17,155 nucleotides of DNA from Novosphingobium sp. UBA1948 (GTDB lineage: Bacteria > Pseudomonadota > Alphaproteobacteria > Sphingomonadales > Sphingomonadaceae): positions 6,956 through 24,110 of the forward strand of contig DDES01000172.1 in NCBI GenBank assembly GCA_002336765.1, written 5' to 3'. Made by a program: the position numbers and the translations under genes. Of this stretch, positions 13,349 through 17,155 are shown piece by piece. The stretch's first letter is position 1. Each line of letters starts with the position of its first letter. The notes below the pieces were generated by a model. That model saw only the letters and a program-made list of their open reading frames with translations. It was not told where the DNA came from and ran no database searches.

Positions 13349-14047
13349 TTATTCGCCAGCGGCCTCCGCAGCGCGCTTGGCGGCGAGCCATGCGGCGGCT
13401 TCGGCTTCCTGTGCGGCTTCGCTGGCGGCCTTGGACTGGGCCTCGCGTTCGGCGCGCAGTTCCTCGATCAGCGCCTCGCGGTCGCTGCCAAGGCGGGCGT
13501 TATCGGCCTCGTCGTCTTCGGGGCTGCGGTTCTTGGCGGCCTTGGCCACCATCATGTCGAGTTCGCGCTGCGAGCACAGGCCCAGCGTCACGGGATCCTT
13601 GGCCACGATGTTGGAGATGTTCCAGTGGCTGCGGTCGCGCAGGGCGCCGATGGTGTTGCGGGTGGTGCCGATCAGCTTGCTGATCTGGGCGTCCGACACT
13701 TCGGGGTGGTTTTTCAGGATCCACGCGATGCCGTCGGGCTTGTCCTGACGCTTGGACACCGGCGTATAGCGCGCGCCCTTGGTGCGGCTGACGGTGACGG
13801 GCGCCTTCTGCATCTTGAGGCGATAGTTGGGATCGGCCTGACCCTTGTCGATTTCGGCGCTGGTCAGCTCGCCCGAGCGCAGCGGATCGCGTCCGGTGTA
13901 CTTGGCGCTGGTCAGATCATCGGCCATCGCCTGCACTTCGAGGATATGCAGGCCGCAGAATTCCGAGATCTGCTCGAAGGTGAGCGCGGTGTTGTCGACA
14001 AGCCACGCGGCCGTGGCATGCGGCATCAGCGGAGTGGGCTGGGTCAT
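13349..14047 (-). CDS. trcR: DUF1013 cell-cycle transcriptional regulator TrcR
   Basis: A 232-aa DUF1013 protein. In Caulobacter the family member TrcR is reported to associate with RNA polymerase and affect cell-cycle gene expression; the role here is by homology. The N-terminal half has MPHATAAWLVDNTALTFEQISEFCGLHILEVQAMAD (8-43), a helix-turn-helix-like segment. After a linker comes RYTPVSKRQDKPDGIAWILKNHPEVSDAQISKLIGTTRNTI (93-133), a second helix-turn-helix-like unit, then HWN and DPVTLGLCSQRELD (151-164), all hallmarks of the family. Residues about 190-232 are an Ala/Glu-rich helix, likely coiled coil. The ATG is preceded by GGAAAGG at 6 nt spacing. It sits downstream of the GST and quinone oxidoreductase genes on the same strand, with a probable terminator between. 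Confidence 0.92.
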   Translation of the reverse strand: MTQPTPLMPHATAAWLVDNTALTFEQISEFCGLHILEVQAMADDLTSAKYTGRDPLRSGELTSAEIDKGQADPNYRLKMQKAPVTVSRTKGARYTPVSKRQDKPDGIAWILKNHPEVSDAQISKLIGTTRNTIGALRDRSHWNISNIVAKDPVTLGLCSQRELDMMVAKAAKNRSPEDDEADNARLGSDREALIEELRAEREAQSKAASEAAQEAEAAAWLAAKRAAEAAGE

Positions 14048-14070
14048 GGAAAACCTTTCCGGGGCACTTG

Positions 14071-14092
14071 CCGGATTCTCGCGAAAATCCGG
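14071..14092. promoter_or_regulatory. 22-bp near-perfect palindrome in the trcR leader
   Basis: CCGGATT (14071-14077) and AATCCGG (14086-14092) flank a central TCGCGA, with a single mismatched pair between. It contains a GANTC site (14074-14078), the CcrM methylation target in alphaproteobacteria. It lies 24-45 nt upstream of the trcR start and could be an operator or an mRNA hairpin; which one is not decided by the sequence. Confidence 0.4.
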
Positions 14093-14094
14093 TC

Positions 14095-14131
14095 TGAAAA
14101 TAGAAGGGCCGCCCCTTCACGGAGCGGCCTT
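14095..14131 (-). terminator. Probable terminator after the GST gene
   Basis: On the minus strand AAGGCCGC (14131-14124) pairs with GCGGCCCTT (14112-14104) with one bulged base, around an 11-nt loop, then TCTATTTTC. It lies about 80 nt after the GST stop and before the trcR leader. The T-run is interrupted, so termination may be partial. Confidence 0.5.
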
Positions 14132-14213
14132 GCGCCCCGCTCATAGGCGCAAAACGCGGGCGGGGCAAGGGATTTGGCGCCACAGCGCCCCGACACGTCA
14201 ATCCAACAGCGCG

Positions 14214-14843
14214 TCAATCCATCGGCGCATAGCCCGCCACGCCGGCCACCCGATCGAGCCAGCGCTGGACCGCCGGATAGTCGGCCAGCACAAAGCCACC
14301 GTCCTCGCATTTGTGGGTATAGGCATAGAGCGTGATGTCGGCCAGCGTGATACCGCCGCCCACGAACCAGTCGTGCGTCGAGAGATGCTCGTCCATCAAC
14401 CTAAGCGCCGCGTCGCCACCGGCGCGCTTGGCCGCCAACTGGCCCTTCTGCGCCTCGGACAGATTCGCCTCGCCGATATAGCCCAGCCAGAAACGCAGCG
14501 TGGCGACATTGGGCTCGTGGTTATACTGCTCGAAGAACATCCAGCGCAGCATGTCGGCCTGCGCGAAACGGTCGGCGGGGATCAGGCCCGTTCCCGAGGC
14601 AAGATACCAGCAGGCCGCGTTGCTTTCAGGCAGAAAGCGCGTGCCCTGCGCGCCGGTGATTTCCAGCACGGGGATGCGGCCATTGGCATTGACCTGCGCC
14701 AGAAATTCCGGTGTGCGCGTCTCGCCCTTGCGTATGTCATAGGCGATGCGGGTGAGCGGCACACCCACCAAGGCAGCCGTCAGCCGGATCTTGTAGCAAT
14801 TGGCGCTGATCGGATCCTCATGCAGCGTGTAGCTCTCGCTCAT
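14214..14843 (-). CDS. Glutathione S-transferase family protein
   Basis: A 209-aa cytosolic GST-type protein. The N-terminal thioredoxin-like domain runs to about residue 80, with NANGRIPVLEI holding the cis-Pro58 and the glutathione-contacting ESN (73-75). An all-helical domain follows, with ITLADITLYAYTHKC (165-179) holding the conserved N-capping Asp169. Near the N-terminus, SANCYKIRL (13-21) gives Ser13/Cys16 as candidate catalytic residues. The substrate is unknown. The ATG overlaps the stop of the quinone oxidoreductase gene (ATGA at 14840-14843) and has GGAGG 7 nt upstream inside that gene, so the pair is translationally coupled. The pairing suggests detoxification of electrophiles or quinones, by inference. 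A longer open frame runs upstream, but it is antisense-like shadow over the oxidoreductase gene. Confidence 0.92.
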   Translation of the reverse strand: MSESYTLHEDPISANCYKIRLTAALVGVPLTRIAYDIRKGETRTPEFLAQVNANGRIPVLEITGAQGTRFLPESNAACWYLASGTGLIPADRFAQADMLRWMFFEQYNHEPNVATLRFWLGYIGEANLSEAQKGQLAAKRAGGDAALRLMDEHLSTHDWFVGGGITLADITLYAYTHKCEDGGFVLADYPAVQRWLDRVAGVAGYAPMD

Positions 14844-15859
14844 GCCGCCACCTCCAGCACGATCTTGCCGATATGCTCGCCATTTTCCATGCGGGCATGG
14901 GCGGCGCGCACCTGCGCCAGCGGAAAGCTGCGGTCCATCACGGGGCGAATCTCGCCATCTTCCACCAGCGGCCAGACATTGGCGGCGATTTCCTGCGCCA
15001 GCAGGGTCTTGAACGTGTCCGAGCGCGCGCGCAGCGTCGATCCGGTCAGCGTCAGGCGGCGGGCCATGATCTGCCACATCGGCACCTCGGCCTTGGGTCC
15101 GCCCTGCACGGCGATGGTGACATGGCGGCCATCCTCGGCCAGACATTTGAGATTGCGGGCCACATAGTCCCCCGCCACCATGTCAAGCACCAGATGCACA
15201 CCCTCGCCACGGGTGATCAGCTTCACCGCCTCGACGAAGTCCTGTTCCTTGTAGTCGATTGCGTAGGCAGCGCCAAGTTCGAGCGCCTTGGCGCATTTGG
15301 CCTCGTCTCCGCAGGTGACGATCACTTCCAGCCCGAAAGCCTTGCCCAGCGCGATGGCCATCGTGCCAATCCCGCTGGTGCCGCCATGCACCAGCACGCG
15401 CTCGCCCTCGCAGGCCCAGCCGCGTTCGAACACATTGTGCCATACGGTGAACAGGGTTTCGGGCATGGCCGCCGCCTCGGCCAGCGACAGGCCTTCGGGC
15501 ACCGGCAGGCACACGCCCGCCTCGGCCAGACAATATTGCGCATAGCCCCCGCCATTGACCAGCGCGCAGACTTTCTGCCCCAGCAGCACCGGATCAACGC
15601 CCTCGCCCAGCGCCACCACCTCGCCCGACACCTCCAGCCCGAGGATCGGCGAATGGCCAGCAGGCGCGGGATATTGGCCCAGACGCTGGACAATGTCGGG
15701 CCGGTTGACCCCCGCATAGGCCACCTTGAGCAACACCTGTCCGGCCGCAGGCTGCGGCACGGGCAGCATCACCTCATCCAGCACATCGGCGCCCCCCGGC
15801 GCATCGAAAGCGATGGCCGTCATCGTTTCGGGGATTACCCCGGCCAGTATCTGCTCCAT
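14840..15859 (-). CDS. NAD(P)H-quinone oxidoreductase, zinc-independent MDR family
   Basis: A 339-aa medium-chain dehydrogenase/reductase of the quinone oxidoreductase (PIG3/QOR-like) group, reducing quinones or related enals with NAD(P)H. It shows VNRPDIVQRLGQYPAPAGHSPILGLEVSGEV (51-81), the substrate-side signature of this group; YAQYCLAE; and the nucleotide-binding VLVHGGTSGIGTMAIALGKAFG (154-175). GAAYAIDYKEQDF is also typical. The zinc-binding Cys and His residues of alcohol dehydrogenases are absent. The ATG at 15859 is taken; ATG at residue 13 (MTAIAFDAPGG) is possible, as neither has a strong ribosome-binding site. It is divergent from the DUF1192 gene, with 93 bp between starts. Nearness to trcR and DUF1192 genes is, as I recall, common in alphaproteobacteria. 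Confidence 0.93.
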   Translation of the reverse strand: MEQILAGVIPETMTAIAFDAPGGADVLDEVMLPVPQPAAGQVLLKVAYAGVNRPDIVQRLGQYPAPAGHSPILGLEVSGEVVALGEGVDPVLLGQKVCALVNGGGYAQYCLAEAGVCLPVPEGLSLAEAAAMPETLFTVWHNVFERGWACEGERVLVHGGTSGIGTMAIALGKAFGLEVIVTCGDEAKCAKALELGAAYAIDYKEQDFVEAVKLITRGEGVHLVLDMVAGDYVARNLKCLAEDGRHVTIAVQGGPKAEVPMWQIMARRLTLTGSTLRARSDTFKTLLAQEIAANVWPLVEDGEIRPVMDRSFPLAQVRAAHARMENGEHIGKIVLEVAA

Positions 15860-15915
15860 AACCGCCCCGTAATGCTTAACGTAGTATTACGCTATCTTCC
15901 TAGTCGTGCGGGAGG

Positions 15916-15944
15916 TTGACAGCAAGCGCAAGGATAAACATGCT
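15916..15944 (+). promoter_or_regulatory. Candidate promoter and short upstream ORF for the DUF1192 gene
   Basis: A consensus TTGACA (15916-15921) lies in the 93-bp divergent region; the -10 at 17 bp spacing (15939-15944) is poor. AAGGA (15930-15934) is 5 nt ahead of an ATG at 15940, which opens a six-codon frame MLHRNG ending with TGA at 15958-15960, overlapping the ATG of the DUF1192 gene at 15953. The promoter call is weak; the upstream frame is seen directly. Confidence 0.3.
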
Positions 15945-15952
15945 GCATCGTA

Positions 15953-16177
15953 ATGGATGAAGACGACCGTCCTCTCGGCCTTGTTGGCCAGCGCAAGGAT
16001 GCCGCCGCCCTGTTGGGGGCGGAGAGCCTTGACGCTTATTCGCAGGACGAACTGGCCGCGCGCGTCGCGCAGCTGGAGGCGGAAATCGCGCGGGTGAAGG
16101 CCCATCGCGATAGATCCGCGGCCCATCGCCTTGCCGCAGAGGCTTTTTTCAAGCCCAGACCACAGGGCAGCGAATGA
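15953..16177 (+). CDS. DUF1192 family protein
   Basis: A 74-aa protein with the DUF1192 pattern: SLDAYSQDELAARVAQLEAEIARVKAHRDR (25-54), which forms a short amphipathic coiled coil, then a C-terminal AAEAFFKP close to the AAxxFFK end typical of the family. It has no signal or membrane segment. Function is unknown, and members are small alphaproteobacterial cytosolic proteins. The ATG at 15953 has no good ribosome-binding site of its own: the nearest AAGGA is 18 nt away and better placed for the small upstream frame at 15940, so translation may depend on reinitiation. It precedes clpA by 151 bp on the same strand. Confidence 0.86.
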   Translation: MDEDDRPLGLVGQRKDAAALLGAESLDAYSQDELAARVAQLEAEIARVKAHRDRSAAHRLAAEAFFKPRPQGSE

Positions 16178-16254
16178 TGCGGCGCCCCCCTCGTAAAAGC
16201 GCAGGGGTGCACCATATAGACGCGGTAAGCCTGTTGTTTCATAGTCTGGCAGGA

Positions 16255-16310
16255 TTTTCCGTTCCACGCCTTTTACCTGTTCCCGTCCCTCTTGCCCGCC
16301 CTTCCCCCTC
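16255..16310 (+). promoter_or_regulatory. Pyrimidine-rich leader of clpA
   Basis: 48 of 56 bases are C or T, ending 18 nt before the clpA ATG. No Shine-Dalgarno lies between. Pyrimidine-rich leaders can recruit ribosomal protein S1 in bacteria; that role here is inference. I found no clear heat-shock sigma-32-type promoter in the 151-bp gap. Confidence 0.3.
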
Positions 16311-16328
16311 ACAGCGAAAGCGCTTCTG

Positions 16329-17155
16329 ATGCCCAGTTTCGCCCAGAGTCTTGAAAAGACCCTCCACGCCGCGCTGTCCCACGCCAGCGAGCGTAGCCAC
16401 GAATATGCCACGCTCGAACATCTCCTGCTGGCGCTGATCGACGATGCCGATGCCAGCCAGGTGATGATCGCCTGCGGGGTCGACCTTGGCGAGCTGTCGG
16501 AGGCGGTGAAGCAATATCTGGATCAGGAATACCAGAGCCTGAAAACCAAGGAAAAGGGCGACCCTGCCCCCACCGCCGGTTTCCAGCGGGTGATCCAGCG
16601 CGCGATCCTGCATGTGCAGTCGAGCGGCAAGGACACGGTGACCGGCGCCAATGTGCTGGTGGCCTTGTTCTCGGAGCGCGATTCCTACGCGGTCTATTTC
16701 CTGCAACAGCAGGATATGAGCCGTCTGGACGCGGTCAGTTTCATCAGCCACGGCATCGGCAAGGGCGGCCGCAAGATCGAGGACAAGAGCCCGCGTGGCG
16801 CCGAGAGCGACGAACCGCGCCACGAGGAGCGCAGCGAGAGCAAGTCCTCCTCGAGCGGCAACAAGAAGGATAGCGCGCTCGACCAGTTCTGCGTCAATCT
16901 CAACGAGAAGGCGCTGGGCGGCAAGGTTGATCCGCTGATCGGGCGCGGGCCGGAGGTGGATCGCACGATCCAGATCCTGTGCCGCCGGTCCAAGAACAAC
17001 CCGCTCTATGTGGGCGATCCGGGCGTGGGCAAGACGGCGATTGCCGAAGGCCTTGCACGCAAGATCGTCGAAGGCGAAGTGCCCGAAGTGCTGTCCGAAG
17101 CGGTGATCTATTCGCTCGACATGGGCAGCTTGCTGGCCGGCACGCGCTATCGCGG
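16329..17155 (+). CDS. clpA: ATP-dependent Clp protease ATP-binding subunit ClpA, N-terminal part (cut by window edge)
   Basis: AAA+ unfoldase that feeds substrates to ClpP and takes N-end-rule substrates from ClpS. The first 275 codons are visible; the rest runs off the right edge. The N-domain shows MPSFAQSLEKTLHAALSHAS and HEYATLEHLLLALIDD (24-39), the ClpA-type double repeat. A charged Ser/Lys/Glu linker runs from about 145 to 180. The first AAA+ module then starts at LDQFCVNLNEKALGGKVDPLIGR, with Walker A GDPGVGKT (229-236). The LDQF...LNEKA block and N-domain favour ClpA over ClpB or ClpC. clpS, which often precedes clpA, is not in the upstream gap. ATG 16329 gives the expected N-terminus but has no Shine-Dalgarno. 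Confidence 0.96.
   Translation, partial: MPSFAQSLEKTLHAALSHASERSHEYATLEHLLLALIDDADASQVMIACGVDLGELSEAVKQYLDQEYQSLKTKEKGDPAPTAGFQRVIQRAILHVQSSGKDTVTGANVLVALFSERDSYAVYFLQQQDMSRLDAVSFISHGIGKGGRKIEDKSPRGAESDEPRHEERSESKSSSSGNKKDSALDQFCVNLNEKALGGKVDPLIGRGPEVDRTIQILCRRSKNNPLYVGDPGVGKTAIAEGLARKIVEGEVPEVLSEAVIYSLDMGSLLAGTRYR

Noticed and set aside
13845..15167. 440-codon open frame on the plus strand
   Set aside because: It runs antisense across trcR, the GST gene and the oxidoreductase gene, all well supported; no domain is seen.
16181..16215. Terminator between the DUF1192 gene and clpA
   Set aside because: GCGCCCC can pair with GGGGTGC after the DUF1192 stop, but no T-run follows, so I do not call it a terminator.

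Overview
The window reads as chromosomal DNA of a high-GC alphaproteobacterium of the sphingomonad group, most like Novosphingobium. The grounds are the sphingomonad-type gene set (a DUF1013/TrcR regulator, a DUF1192 protein, several small conserved sphingomonad-type proteins), a gpmA-purE-purK-folA-ribF-ileS cluster, and the protein sequences themselves. The genus is an inference; no search was run. Most of the window is ordinary housekeeping DNA.

Layout. Bases 1-4350 (minus strand) hold a tight run: a 53-aa protein, gpmA, purE, purK, folA, ribF and the 5' end of ileS. It joins a glycolytic mutase, two purine-ring enzymes, dihydrofolate reductase, FMN/FAD synthesis and isoleucyl-tRNA synthetase. 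A tRNA-Thr(GGT) on the plus strand follows, with a 37-aa membrane protein behind it. Bases 4714-6982 (minus) hold a secreted hypothetical protein, tldD and a small zf-CHCC protein. From 7225 the plus strand carries a GT4 glycosyltransferase, an ABC-type ATPase with no adjacent permease, and nadB; a 54-aa CxxC protein lies between the last two on the minus strand. Bases 13349-15859 (minus) hold trcR, a glutathione S-transferase and a quinone oxidoreductase. Divergent from these are a DUF1192 protein and the start of clpA, cut by the window end.

The most unusual structure is a family of palindromic intergenic repeats, present four times as two inverted pairs. One pair (8504-8656 and 8840-8990) encloses about 180 bp of low-GC DNA behind the glycosyltransferase gene. 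The other (12135-12317 and 13090-13257) encloses a low-GC gene for a secreted orphan protein behind nadB. The cores of the second pair match at 72 of 73 positions. Left copies and right copies form two subtypes, and stem bases covary between copies, so the hairpin appears to be conserved. This looks like a small element with distinct ends that carries or traps cargo, or a BIME/REP-like array into which foreign DNA has settled. The sequence alone does not decide between these.

Smaller regulatory candidates are a perfect palindrome over the -35 of the likely tRNA-Thr promoter, a palindrome with a GANTC site in the trcR leader, a hairpin and direct repeats in the nadB leader, a six-codon upstream ORF overlapping the DUF1192 start, and a pyrimidine-rich clpA leader without a Shine-Dalgarno sequence.
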